A stretch of 64,000 bases of DNA from Streptomyces kronopolitis (GCF_014646275.1 NZ_BMND01000003.1:186001-250000); one strand, 5' to 3'; positions 27,196 to 35,919 are shown, numbered from the stretch's first letter. Made by a program: numbers and translations. Notes: generated by a model from the letters alone, not told the origin.

Positions 27196-27953
27196 GCGAT
27201 GACGATCAGCGCGATGTTCCCCCTGCGGCGCCGTCCGACGCGGGTGTGGCGTCCGCCCCTGCGGGGCTGGTCTCGGCCGTGGTGAACCTGGTCAACACGG
27301 GACCCGTGCTGCTCGGTGCGTACACCATCGCGGAACTCACCGCCGTGGACGCGATCGTGGACTTCCTGGAGGCCAGGCCGTCGGACGACGTGATCGCCGA
27401 GGCCGTGCGCTCGCTGGCGGCCCGACAACTGCTGCTGGCGGGTGACACGGGCGAGGAGGTCCAGGTGCAGGGCGACCTGGGCATCGCCGTGGCGTTCCAG
27501 CAAAGGGCCCGCATGGTGCTCGATGCCCGCACGACCGGGTCGGGGCCGGGTGAGCCGTGGCGGATCCTGTTGCTCCCCCAACCCGAGCGGATCTGTCTCA
27601 TGGTCCGCATCGACGCGCTCGGCGTCCACCAGATGGGGCTGTACAAGCTCGACGAAGCCTTGAACGCGCTCACCGAGTGGCTCCCGCGAGGCCCGTCGGC
27701 GGACCCCGGAAAGTCAGTGGACACCGACGCCGTCCTCGCCGCCGCGGAGCGCTCCGCACTGATCACCGTCACCGAATACACCGCGCAGGGATCCGCCGAA
27801 ACCGCGGGCAGCAGCAGGGACCTGGTGCTGGCCCGCAGCGGCGGACGACTGCACGTCCTGGCCCGCGACCCCGCCAACCGGGAAAAGCTGGTACCGGACC
27901 CTGACTCGGGCAAGGACGACGTAAACGAACGGCTCGTCGGCCTGCTGACGTAG
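27192..27953 (+). CDS. Protein of unknown function, second gene of operon
   Basis: A 253-residue acidic soluble protein with GGAGGA at 27181-27186, ATG in an ATGA overlap. It contains a hydrophobic NTGPVLLGAYTIAELTAVDA segment near residues 38-57, then a mixed alpha/beta stretch (WRILLLPQPERICLMVRIDA). Its size and plan loosely recall EspG-like accessory proteins of actinobacterial type VII secretion loci, but I cannot show this. It has no catalytic motif that I recognise. Confidence 0.6.
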   Translation: MSDDDQRDVPPAAPSDAGVASAPAGLVSAVVNLVNTGPVLLGAYTIAELTAVDAIVDFLEARPSDDVIAEAVRSLAARQLLLAGDTGEEVQVQGDLGIAVAFQQRARMVLDARTTGSGPGEPWRILLLPQPERICLMVRIDALGVHQMGLYKLDEALNALTEWLPRGPSADPGKSVDTDAVLAAAERSALITVTEYTAQGSAETAGSSRDLVLARSGGRLHVLARDPANREKLVPDPDSGKDDVNERLVGLLT

Positions 27954-28022
27954 ACGACTGACTGCCCCTGCGGACAGCGCGCACGGCACCGCTCACGTAC
28001 CACTCACGGGAACGGGCCCCGG

Positions 28023-28853
28023 ATGGAAGGCCCGAGGCCCCGCCAGATCCCTTCGCTGAGGGAGAACCTCAAGCGGTCCACAGTGGCGCGGCTGGCGCCG
28101 GCGCCATGGAGCGGTGTTTCGCGGGAGGAGGCGCAGGCACCACTCTCTGTGGCATCCGCGCCGCCGCAGGAGCCCGCCGCCGAGATGTGGTTCTGGCCGC
28201 CCGAAGGGTACTTCGCCTTCCCTCTGGAGGACTGGCAGGAGCCGCTGGGGAAAATCTGGGAGGCGCTCCGGGAGATCCCCGGGACCGCCCAGGCGGATCC
28301 CTCTCCCCTTCAGCTGATGGAGCTCTTCGGAGGCATCCTGGGCATGCTGGAGGGGCAGGACGTCATCCATCTCTCCATCGGCGCCCACCCGGAGGAGGAC
28401 GGCTCCGCCTTCATGCTGTCCGTCCTGACGGTGTCGGAACAACCGCTCGGGGTGGCCAGGCCCGCCCTGGCCCTCGCCGGGGCGCTCAAGGCCCTGGGCA
28501 CGGGTGGCGCCACTCAAGTGAACATGGTCGACCTGCCCTGCGGGCCGGCTCTGCTCAGCGACGGCGTGGAACGCGCTCCGGCACCACCCGCCCGTGACGG
28601 GACGGACCCTCACGACGCCGAAGACTCCGTCTGGCGCGGCACCGTACTGATCCCCAGCCCCACTGGATCGTCGGTATACCTCATGCAGCTCACCACGGCC
28701 GCCCTTGCACATGCGGCCGAGTACCGGGAGATTTTGCTGGCCATGGCCCACACCGTTACGTTCGATTCCCCGGACGGTCCGAGTCCGGCCGAGGACCCGG
28801 CCGCCATCCGGCGACGCGAAGTCGAGGAACACACGCGGAAGGCATTCGGATGA
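28023..28853 (+). CDS. Protein of unknown function, third gene of operon
   Basis: A 276-residue soluble protein. The N-terminal 50 residues are Pro/Ala-rich; the rest is a predicted alpha/beta domain starting MWFWPPEGYFAFPLEDW, with a long beta-rich segment (SAFMLSVLTVSEQPLGVARP). It begins 69 bases after the previous stop without a strong ribosome site and ends in an ATGA overlap with a membrane protein. I recognise no known domain. Its composition resembles the second gene's product, so the two may be related. Confidence 0.55.
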   Translation: MEGPRPRQIPSLRENLKRSTVARLAPAPWSGVSREEAQAPLSVASAPPQEPAAEMWFWPPEGYFAFPLEDWQEPLGKIWEALREIPGTAQADPSPLQLMELFGGILGMLEGQDVIHLSIGAHPEEDGSAFMLSVLTVSEQPLGVARPALALAGALKALGTGGATQVNMVDLPCGPALLSDGVERAPAPPARDGTDPHDAEDSVWRGTVLIPSPTGSSVYLMQLTTAALAHAAEYREILLAMAHTVTFDSPDGPSPAEDPAAIRRREVEEHTRKAFG

Positions 28854-29479
28854 GCCTGAATCGCTTGCCGGCCGACGGCCCGCAGATGCCGCCGATTGCG
28901 GGGAATGCCCTGGACGATCCGCGGATGCAGGAGGTCTGCCGATCCCTGCGCATACGGGTGTGGACACGCCTGGTGCCCTCGATCCTGATCGCCGTTGCCG
29001 TCGGCGTACTCGCCGCAATCGGCTCCCGCCCGGCTCAAATTGCCGCCATCTTCGTGGCAATCGCCTGTTTCGTGATGATGCAGATCGCCATCAGCAATGC
29101 CTTGTGGCTGCGGCGCATCGAACGCGTTCTCCGGGTCTACCCCTGGGAGCAGCGCCTCGGAGTCAAACGCCTCGATACCAACGAGCGACGATCCCGGAGC
29201 CCCCATGTCGTCAAGTTCTCCCGGGGCTCCGGCGAATGGCCCGCGGAGATGGTCATGAGCCCGGTCCTCGGCCACCGCACGTGGGAAGCGGACATGTCCG
29301 AGGCCATCTGGTTCGCGGGCGACGAACGCTTCGGCGGAGTGGTCGCCATTCCTGGTGGCCGGGCCCCGATGTTCACCAAGCCCCGGCAATGGGACCAGTT
29401 GGAAGCCCGCAGGGCAAAGGCCGGCGCCGATGAGGTGGGTCGAGCCCGTCGAGCCGGGCTCGACGGGAAGAAGTGGTAG
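28850..29479 (+). CDS. Membrane protein of unknown function, fourth gene of operon
   Basis: A 209-residue protein with two adjacent hydrophobic segments (about residues 43-60 and 64-84) followed by a roughly 120-residue cytosolic or external domain rich in Trp and Arg (GEWPAEMVMSP, RTWEADMSEAIWFAGDERFG). It is translationally coupled to the upstream gene. The operon thus has three soluble proteins and one membrane anchor. No domain is recognised. Confidence 0.6.
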   Translation: MSLNRLPADGPQMPPIAGNALDDPRMQEVCRSLRIRVWTRLVPSILIAVAVGVLAAIGSRPAQIAAIFVAIACFVMMQIAISNALWLRRIERVLRVYPWEQRLGVKRLDTNERRSRSPHVVKFSRGSGEWPAEMVMSPVLGHRTWEADMSEAIWFAGDERFGGVVAIPGGRAPMFTKPRQWDQLEARRAKAGADEVGRARRAGLDGKKW

Positions 29480-29751
29480 GGGGCTTCATCGGCCCACGGC
29501 TCGGTATGCCCTGACGCCTCCGGGCAGCAACACGGGATGCGGGCCCGGGCGGCATCGCGCCCCAAGGTGACCCGCTGCATGCCTGCGGCGTGCGGCTGAC
29601 CGACGTCCGGGACCACCCGCACGATACGCAACACGCGACAGTGGGCTCGGCACACGCCGACGGTCGGCCTGACCGTGGCCGGTGCCGCTCCCAGAGAAGA
29701 ACGAGCAGCATATGCGGGAGGCGCGCCCCCCGGGGGCGTGTCTCCCGCACC

Positions 29752-30122
29752 ATGATGACCATCGTCCTTGCGCACAACTCCCCTGCCATGCGAGGGGTGT
29801 TCGAGGTGCTCCCGAGGTGTTCGGCTGGACTGCGGCAGCGGGGTACGAATCGCCCTCGCCAGCAGGGAAGGGGCTGGCTTCGACAAGCTGGTCGACCAGA
29901 CGCTTGAGGTCGTCCAAAGCGAGCCTGGAACGCTACCGACCAGGTCTTCGACTCTGCAGACGAATATCGGGTCCGCACGTTCTACGAGGTCTACCGAGAC
30001 CGTGCGCATTTGAGGAGCATGAGGCGCAGCCCCACACCCAGCGCCTCTTCGCCGAGCGGGAGCAGGATCTGGAGCGGTTCGAGATGACGTACCTGAACAC
30101 GGATCGGACGCCGAAGGGCTGA
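29752..30122 (+). pseudogene. Frameshifted ABM-domain (quinol monooxygenase-like) pseudogene
   Basis: Pieces of one protein are spread over three frames: MMTIVLAH at 29752, FDKLVDQTLEVVQSEPGT near 29878, DQVFDSADEYRVRTFYEVYR near 29938, and FEEHEAQPHTQ...FEMTYLN ending at 30122. Joined, they read as a typical 100-110 residue YgiN-like ABM monooxygenase. At least three indels separate them, so the gene is dead. It is unrelated in detail to the ABM pair at 3997-4658. Confidence 0.72.
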
Positions 30123-30154
30123 CCGTTCCGGACCATTTCTGGAAGGCCGCAGGG

Positions 30155-30205
30155 TCGGCCTTCGGGTTGCCCCACGGCGTCGGCCTTCGGGTTTGCCCCG
30201 CGGCG
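30155..30205 (+). repeat. Two-copy tandem repeat, about 25 bp
   Basis: Copies at 30155-30179 and 30180-30205 (TCGGCCTTCGGG core, then TGCCCC-A/G-CGGCG) differ by one substitution and one inserted T. They lie between the ABM pseudogene and the zinc-ribbon gene. Confidence 0.7.
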
Positions 30206-30240
30206 CCGTCGTCGGGCCAGTACGGCGTGGCTTGCGTCCG

Positions 30241-30405
30241 CTAGTCGGCTGGCGTCCACGGTGGGTCAGGCGTGGTGTTCGTCGCGTCGCACCGCCAGCA
30301 GTCCCACTCGTCAGGCAGCCGGTACAGCTCCCGCCAGAACCCCGTCGGCTCGCCGTAGATGACGCATTCCGTACCGCACCACCCGCACACGAACTCGAAG
30401 TTCAC
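30241..30405 (-). CDS. Small zinc-ribbon-like protein
   Basis: A 54-residue protein starting at GTG, with AGGGGGA spaced correctly upstream. Two knuckles, CGWCGTEC and CWRC, would bind zinc; the intervening segment is Trp/Tyr-rich (GFWRELYRLPDEWD). Similar short orphans occur on actinomycete plasmids and integrative elements. The longer open frame extending to 30750 has no support upstream of this start. Confidence 0.55.
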   Translation of the reverse strand: MNFEFVCGWCGTECVIYGEPTGFWRELYRLPDEWDCWRCDATNTTPDPPWTPAD

Positions 30406-30610
30406 CCATCCCCCTGTGGTCTCCACCTTGATAGCAGCCGAAGCACGCGACGGGCCGCGAAGCAAGGAAGACCCTCCGTTCCGGCGTCCTGGTTTCGGCC
30501 GGGGCACCGCTTTCACGTCAACCTGAGCCTGTTCGACTGACACGCCGGCCTGGCCAGCGGTACACCATGCCGAGATCCGCCACCCGGCGGACGACGGAGG
30601 GGACCGCCCG

Positions 30611-30820
30611 ATGCTCACGATCAACGTGGCTGTACTGCTCGCCATCATCGTCTTCGTACGGCTACGGCGGCCCGTTGAGCCCCGCACCCGCCTCGACCAG
30701 ATGTTCGGCATCACGGTGATCCTCGTGCTCGGTCTTCTCCTCGCCCCCACCGACTTCGGACACAGCGTCCTCGGCGCCGTCCAGCAACTGGTGGAGGGGA
30801 TCGCGAAAGCGTCTCACTGA
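30611..30820 (+). CDS. Small membrane protein
   Basis: A 69-residue protein with GGAGGGG upstream of the ATG and two hydrophobic segments (about 4-18 and 33-47) separated by a basic loop (RLRRPVEPRTR). Such two-helix proteins accompany replication or transfer genes in pSAM2-like elements and plasmids; here it stands alone among decayed sequences. Function unknown. Confidence 0.55.
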   Translation: MLTINVAVLLAIIVFVRLRRPVEPRTRLDQMFGITVILVLGLLLAPTDFGHSVLGAVQQLVEGIAKASH

Positions 30821-30829
30821 CCGACAGCC

Positions 30830-30937
30830 ACGGCGGTGTCGAGCTGTAGGCGCGCTGGCAATGCCCTGAGAGACGAGCGTGACAGCTGCGAGCAGCAGGT
30901 CACGCCGCGGCGCGGTGGGTCGGGCGGTGGAGACCAT
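30830..30937 (-). pseudogene. Lasso-peptide B2 (transglutaminase-like) N-terminal fragment
   Basis: From an ATG at 30937 the frame reads MVSTARPTAPRRDLLLAAV followed by a short hydrophobic stretch, like the N-terminus of lasso B2 leader peptidases, and then loses similarity. It overlaps the end of the B1-like remnant, the usual gene order. The fragment is short, so confidence is limited. Confidence 0.35.
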
Positions 30938-31224
30938 GACCGTCACCACTTCCCTCAGGCGGGCGGTCAGCGCTGACCAGTACGCCGGTGGCCACCAGCG
31001 TGTCGATGCACGCGGTGATCTGCCCGACGACGACCTGCGGTTCCTGGCCGGGCGAGCCCGCCGGTGCCGCTCCGGACGGTGAAGGCGCGCCAAGTCTTCG
31101 AGGCGCCCGGAGCGAGCATTTGCCATTGTCCGCGCCGGACGTCGAGCACCGCCGTGCCGTTCTCTGAAGTGGTAGTGGACATGAGGGGCGGGATCAGCAC
31201 GGCGCCCTCAATACGGTCGACTGA
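30900..31224 (-). pseudogene. Lasso-peptide B1 / PqqD-like recognition protein, frameshifted
   Basis: The N-terminal half reads SVDRIEGAVLIPPLMSTTTS then ENGTAVLDVRRGQWQMLAP, typical of PqqD-like RiPP recognition elements. After a frame change near 31085 the C-terminal half continues GQEPQVVVGQITACIDTLVA...ATGVLVSADRP to a stop at 30900. One frameshift therefore interrupts an otherwise recognisable B1 gene. Confidence 0.55.
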
Positions 31225-31640
31225 TCGGTCAGCCACCGGCACATCACGAGCAGCTGGTGCGGTCGGCGATGGCCGTGGCGCTCTGCGCCCGGCTGTCTGC
31301 GCGAGCGCTGCGTCGACGACAGCAGGGGCGATGAGCCTGGATGCCGCGAAGGGGGCTTGGCTGACGATCTGTACCTGCGGCTGCCTGACGCGCTGTGTAC
31401 GGGCCCGTGCGCAGGACGAGCACATCCACGCCTCAGTGCGGCCCGATATCCAGCTCCGCGAAGTCGACGAATGGCAGGGCCACGGGCCTGCCCCGAAAGG
31501 AGAGTGCAGGTCGGGCTGGGCCTCCAGGCGGTCGGCGAGCTGGACACAGCCGGCCAGTGTGCGTACCGACTATCGGTGCTCGCGCCGGTCCGCACCTGCG
31601 AGTTGATCACCGCAGGGCCGACGGTGTTCGACATCAAAGA
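31190..31640 (-). pseudogene. Possible lasso cyclase (asparagine-synthetase-like, C) C-terminal remnant
   Basis: Scattered over several frames are pieces that resemble the end of a lasso macrolactam synthetase: QLADRLEAQPDLHSPF, SQAPFAASRLIAPAVVDAAL and HQLLVMCRWLTDQST. They lie directly upstream of the B1-like remnant, where the C gene normally sits. No continuous frame exists and no ATP-binding motif remains. The call leans on gene order and is tentative. Confidence 0.35.
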
Positions 31641-31976
31641 AGCCAGAGAAGTCGCCGACTACGCGAAGAGGGAGGCGCGGTGTGGTGGTGATTCCTGCTG
31701 GTCGGAGTTCTGACGGATCCGCGTGAGGCAGCGGCAGAAGGACCTGCGCGGAACGATCTTGCCGGGACCGTGAAGTCGCTGTGATGGAAGGCGAGTTAGC
31801 TCAAGCAGAATGAAACATATGTATGATTCTGCGTCAGAGGTGGTTCGGGGCACCGTTTGTGCTGGGTTGTGCGCCTGCGTGCTGCAACGTTCGTCGGCGA
31901 CCTGTTTGAAGGTTGTCTCTTGTGCGCTGCCTCCCTGACCTGCTCCATTTCCTTACGCCTATGCTGTTGAGGGATC

Positions 31977-33551
31977 ATGCAATTCCGCTGGAAAACTCGA
32001 TTTGCAGCGTTCGTGGTGACGCTGTCCGTATTCTTCACCGGGGGGATGGGGGCGGCTGCAGCTGCCGAACCACGGAAACCCGAATCGGGGATAGAGAGAT
32101 GCCTTTCCTTACCTCTGAAAGAGAGACTTTCATGCCTGAAGGAATCTCTTCACGATAAAAAGGTTGTTGCGGGGCTTAGCCTCATCGTCTTCTTCATCGC
32201 TGAACACGAGTGGCACGCAGAGGCCAAGAATCGCTTTCCCGACCTGTACAAGAAGTCTCAGGATCTGAAGAAGCTTGCCCAAGAGGTCAACTCATTCAAG
32301 GTGAAAGCGGAAGACTTCAAGGACGCGAAAACTGGGGCTGAGGCTGTTGCGATCCAAAAGAAGTTGATTGAAGGCCTCGAGAAGGAGTTTGATCTATTCT
32401 ATCGGCCCGCAGTGGCATCGGCGCAGCTTGTAAAAGCCATGGCTGAGCTTGCGGTGCTGCTCACTCCAGTTCTGGGAATGGCCTCCGAGATTCTCGACGA
32501 TAAGGAACTCTGGGCCACGGTTGGCAACATAAATTCCGGTCTCAGCGTGATGGATAAAGCCCTCACTGGCTTGAACACCGACGTGGCTCAGATGAACCGG
32601 GGCCTGGATGAGATGCACCAGGGCCTGAATAAAATGGATCAGGGCCTGGGCCAGATGAACCACGCACTTGATGGAATGAACCAGGCCATCGACGAGGCCA
32701 ACCGGGCTATGGAGCGGACCAACCGCGCCGTCTCTGGAATGGACAAGGCTCTCGATGACTTGAATAAGAGACTGAAGAGCGGTGCCTTCTCGGAGGAAGG
32801 AAGCCCCTTCAAGGGTCTGGACCTTTCTGACGCCGGAGACTGGATCTTTGGGACTTCCAAGGCGGAGCAAGACAAGGCAAAGCAAGCCATCATCTCCGCC
32901 ATAATGAACCTCCTTCCCGGCGTAGGGGACGCGAAGGGGATCGCCGAGCTCCTCACTGGAGCGGACTCGGTAACCGGAGAGAAGCTCTCCTCTGCCGATC
33001 GCGCCCTTGGGGCAGTGATCTTCCTGCGTTGGGTCAAAGCGGGAAGAGCGCTGATCAGGGCCGAAGATCTGTCCAGGGCCGTTAAGAACGAGAAAGCCCT
33101 CAACCGGATCGGAAACATCCGATGGGGGGAAGGCGGCGGAGGCAAGACCGTGCTCGGGGACTACTACAAGACGCCCGTGACCGAAGATCTGCGGAAAATC
33201 GTCAACCCTGGAAAGGGTGGAACCAACTGTCGCGCATGCGTCCTGGGAGTTGAGAAGACCCTCGATGGCGCGCCGGCCTCTGCTCTTCCCGAACTGGGCC
33301 GCGGGAATCTCCAGACGCTGGAGAAGTACTTTCCGGGAAAGCGGTTCAGGGATAGGTCGCTTTCCAATCTCGTCAAAGACATCAAATCTGCAGGCGACGG
33401 GTCGCGAGGTATTGTGTTCGGGGCAGATTCGCGTGGTGGCCACGTTTTCAATGTAATTAACCGCGACGGAGATGTAGTATTCTTGGATGGGCAGAGCGGT
33501 CACGCAGATCCTACAGGATACACAGGCTACAAGTTCATGAGGACAAAATGA
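31977..33551 (+). CDS. Secreted polymorphic toxin: coiled coil, PT-TG and papain-fold domains
   Basis: A 524-residue protein with a Sec signal peptide (hydrophobic 8-29, AAAAA cleavage region), a heptad-repeat coiled coil at about 185-265 with Met or Leu every seventh residue, a pre-toxin PT-TG domain at about 305-365 (PGVGDAKGIAELLTG, VTGEKLS), and a C-terminal papain/Tox-PL-like domain with Cys418/Cys421, His489 and Asp504. Such domains act as proteases, deamidases or related hydrolases on target proteins. Base composition is visibly AT-richer than the flanks, suggesting transfer. The stop overlaps its immunity gene. Confidence 0.82.
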   Translation: MQFRWKTRFAAFVVTLSVFFTGGMGAAAAAEPRKPESGIERCLSLPLKERLSCLKESLHDKKVVAGLSLIVFFIAEHEWHAEAKNRFPDLYKKSQDLKKLAQEVNSFKVKAEDFKDAKTGAEAVAIQKKLIEGLEKEFDLFYRPAVASAQLVKAMAELAVLLTPVLGMASEILDDKELWATVGNINSGLSVMDKALTGLNTDVAQMNRGLDEMHQGLNKMDQGLGQMNHALDGMNQAIDEANRAMERTNRAVSGMDKALDDLNKRLKSGAFSEEGSPFKGLDLSDAGDWIFGTSKAEQDKAKQAIISAIMNLLPGVGDAKGIAELLTGADSVTGEKLSSADRALGAVIFLRWVKAGRALIRAEDLSRAVKNEKALNRIGNIRWGEGGGGKTVLGDYYKTPVTEDLRKIVNPGKGGTNCRACVLGVEKTLDGAPASALPELGRGNLQTLEKYFPGKRFRDRSLSNLVKDIKSAGDGSRGIVFGADSRGGHVFNVINRDGDVVFLDGQSGHADPTGYTGYKFMRTK

Positions 33552-33814
33552 CGCTCAGTCGATCCGAAGCCCTGAAGTCGGCAGAAGAGCTGCTTGTAAG
33601 CGAAACGGGTCCCTACGATCCAAACCTCAAAATTGACTACGATCTCGTGATGGAAAGGGATGGGCTTCTCATCGTCCCGTACAACTCCGAAGAATACCTG
33701 GAGACGAGAGACTCGTATGTCATGCTGCTTGACTGCTGGCCCATTCTCGTGAACCTCGCTACGGGGCATGCCCGCATGGGTAAAATTGAGGAAAGAGAGT
33801 TGTGGCGTGACTAG
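33548..33814 (+). CDS. Immunity protein, YrhB/Imm35-like
   Basis: An 88-residue acidic protein overlapping the toxin stop by 4 bases. It shows the YrhB/Imm35 pattern: an N-terminal helix (SRSEALKSAEELL), a beta segment IVPYNSEEYLETRDS and a terminal WPILVNLATGHAR strand-turn. It presumably binds and neutralises the papain-fold toxin in producing cells. Base composition matches that of the toxin gene, so the two probably moved together. Confidence 0.82.
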   Translation: MTLSRSEALKSAEELLVSETGPYDPNLKIDYDLVMERDGLLIVPYNSEEYLETRDSYVMLLDCWPILVNLATGHARMGKIEERELWRD

Positions 33815-34280
33815 GCTGCCTCTCTCCTCATAGCAGCCAATCAGCCAGGCACCTGCCTGGTTGCCGGCACCATGTCAGGTAGAGCACAGCCCCGTAGCGC
33901 AAATCGCTACGGGGCTGTGCTCTCGGTCTTGAGGCGCGTTCGGCGAGTGCCGGTCTCCGTGGCCTGAACTTCACGCGCCCTCAGGCGTCCGACAGCACGG
34001 GATGTTCGGGTATCGATCCAGGTCGTGGAACTGCGGCGCCACCCGCACTGCGAAGCAGGGGGTGGCGCCGGTCAGGTCGTACGAAACGGGAGGCTGCGAT
34101 CCGGTCGGACTCGGTGCCGCGATCGGCCTGATGATGAGCGAGCGCGCCATGGTCGCCTCGGCCGCCGGCGGCAGCGTCCTCCCCAAGCTCGCGGGGATGA
34201 GCCCGAAGATCCTGCCCTCGGGGCGGTAGCCAGCGCAGCTTCCCCGTACCGGTTCCGTGCCCGGCCCCGCTCGTAGGCGT
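33815..34280. other. Intergenic region with terminator and short gene-end fragment
   Basis: Contains the strong terminator at 33881-33923. A short frame ending at 34229 (GLGAAIGLMMSERAMVASAA...) looks like the C-terminal scrap of some membrane or transporter-like gene but cannot be identified. Nothing else was seen. Confidence 0.5.
33881..33923. terminator. Perfect hairpin terminator after toxin-immunity pair
   Basis: A 19-bp perfect inverted repeat (33881-33899 and 33905-33923) with a 5-base CAAAT loop follows the immunity gene by 66 bases. It is the strongest factor-independent terminator candidate in the window. Confidence 0.85.
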
Positions 34281-35132
34281 TCAGCGGCGGTACTCGGCCC
34301 GTGCGACTGTGATGAATGAGCGGATGAGGGGGTTGGTGTCGCCGGTGTTCCATGCGGCGACCACTCGGCTTGGTGTCATGTCGGTCAGGGGAATTGCGGT
34401 CAGATCTGTGGGCAGGTCGTGGCTGAGGGGGGACAGGCCGACGGTGCCGTTCCAGAGGACGGCGTGCAGGCATTCCTGGACGACGCGGACGACCGGGCCC
34501 TCGCGCGGCGTGCCGCCGTTCCAGTACGACTGCCAGGCCGGGTCGGTTCCCTCCGGGAACTGGAACCAGTGGCGGTCGGCCAGGTCGGCCAGTGTGAGGT
34601 GGTCGTGACGGGCCAGCGGATCGTCGGCGCGCAGTACCGCGCCGACCGGGTCGGTGCGGAGCTGGCGCACCGTCAAGGCGGTCTCGTCGAACGGTGCGCG
34701 GGTCAGGGCGACGTCGACCAGTCCGGCGCGCAGTCCGCAGGTCGGGTCGGTCAGGTCGGTGTCGCGGATGCGGATGTCGACACCGGGGTGCTTTTGCCGG
34801 AAGGCGGCCGCCAGCCTGGTGATGCCGGGGTCGGTGCCGTCGCCCAGGATGCCGACGGTGAGGGCCGCGGTGCCGGCCGCCGCGTGCACGCGGATGCGGA
34901 GGCCTTCGGCCCGGTCGAGGAGGGCCCGCGCTTCGTCGAGCAGTACGGCCCCGACCGGGGTGAGCGTGACGCCGGCGGGGGAGCGGGCGAGCAGCAGGGC
35001 GCCGATCTCCGTCTCCAGCTGCTTGATCGCCCGGCTCAGCGGCGGCTGGCTCAAGTGCAGTCGGGTGGCGGCCCGGCCGAAGTGGAGTTCCTCGGCGACC
35101 GCCACGAAGTAGCGCAGGGTGCGTAGCTCCAC
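34281..35132 (-). CDS. LysR-family transcriptional regulator
   Basis: A 283-residue LTTR from the GTG at 35132 (ELRTLRYFVAVAEELHFGRA, winged HTH with LHLSQPPLSRAI) plus a periplasmic-binding-like effector domain. An in-frame ATG at 35183 would add 17 residues that do not fit the family's usual start. It is divergent from a cupin gene 80 bases away and probably regulates it. No ligand can be inferred. Confidence 0.92.
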   Translation of the reverse strand: MELRTLRYFVAVAEELHFGRAATRLHLSQPPLSRAIKQLETEIGALLLARSPAGVTLTPVGAVLLDEARALLDRAEGLRIRVHAAAGTAALTVGILGDGTDPGITRLAAAFRQKHPGVDIRIRDTDLTDPTCGLRAGLVDVALTRAPFDETALTVRQLRTDPVGAVLRADDPLARHDHLTLADLADRHWFQFPEGTDPAWQSYWNGGTPREGPVVRVVQECLHAVLWNGTVGLSPLSHDLPTDLTAIPLTDMTPSRVVAAWNTGDTNPLIRSFITVARAEYRR

Positions 35133-35212
35133 GCTGCCACGATATCCGCGGGGTATCGGCGTGCCGGAACGGGTCTTGGACACCCGCAGGGTCCCGGCGG
35201 TGCACTCGGAAC

Positions 35213-35716
35213 ATGACCGACGCAGCGAAGAGCAGTGAACCGCAGGCCGGACCCGCCGTATCGGTGGTCGGCCCCGAGGACGGCGAGCGGATCGTCCTCG
35301 GCTCCACGCGTATGCGCGTCCTCGAGGACGGCAGCCACACCGGGCACCGCCTGGGGGTCACCGAGTCCGTCCTCGCCCCGCACACCCCCGGACCGCCGCA
35401 GCACCGCCACGCCGAGCACGACGAGGGCTTCTACATCATCTCCGGCACGGTGCGGTTCACCGTCGGGGACAAGAACCACGACGCGACCGCGGGCACGTTC
35501 GTGATGGTCCCGCCCGGCGCTCCGCACACCTTCGCCAATGTGACGGACCGACCCGCCGTCATGCTCACCGTGCTCACCCCCGACCTGTATGTGCAGTACT
35601 TCCGGGACCTCCAGGACCTCCAGAGCATGACCGCCGACGGCAGGCCGATGACACCCGAGGCTGGCATCCGTGCGATGAGCCGCTATGCCACAGAGCCGGC
35701 CACCGACTTCGCCTGA
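35213..35716 (+). CDS. Cupin-domain protein
   Basis: A 167-residue single cupin. The metal-binding signature is QHRHAEHDEGFYIISG with the second motif PPGAPHTFAN. Small cupins of this type act as dioxygenases, isomerases or binding proteins. It is divergently paired with the LysR regulator, which suggests a simple regulated enzyme. The product and substrate are unknown. Confidence 0.88.
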   Translation: MTDAAKSSEPQAGPAVSVVGPEDGERIVLGSTRMRVLEDGSHTGHRLGVTESVLAPHTPGPPQHRHAEHDEGFYIISGTVRFTVGDKNHDATAGTFVMVPPGAPHTFANVTDRPAVMLTVLTPDLYVQYFRDLQDLQSMTADGRPMTPEAGIRAMSRYATEPATDFA

Positions 35717-35919
35717 GCGGACTGGGCGACACCGCCTGGCTGTCCGCCCTCGGCGCGCCGGGACCCGCCCGGCCGTCCCCGGGCCGCGTGGGCCGCGCTT
35801 CCGCGTCGGCGCTCGCCGCGCCAAGGTGAGATTGCCCGGCCTGACGAGCGGAAACTTGGCACGCCGTCAGTCGGCGTAATGGCCCGACAGGGTCGTCCTC
35901 CCGCGACAGGCTGTGGGTC

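Larger units (their letters stand above)
29480..31976. other. 2.5-kb region of decayed and small genes
   Basis: This stretch holds no intact gene longer than about 70 codons. It contains an ABM pseudogene, a tandem repeat, two small intact genes (zinc ribbon and membrane protein) and frameshifted remains of a lasso-peptide-like operon on the minus strand, all listed separately. 31714-31976 shows an AT-richer promoter-like tract ahead of the toxin gene and nothing else that I recognise. Confidence 0.6.

Noticed and set aside
34002..34229. 75-codon frame ending GMSPKILPSGR
   Set aside because: The start has no ribosome site and the first half looks random; at most a gene-end scrap, so not called as a gene.
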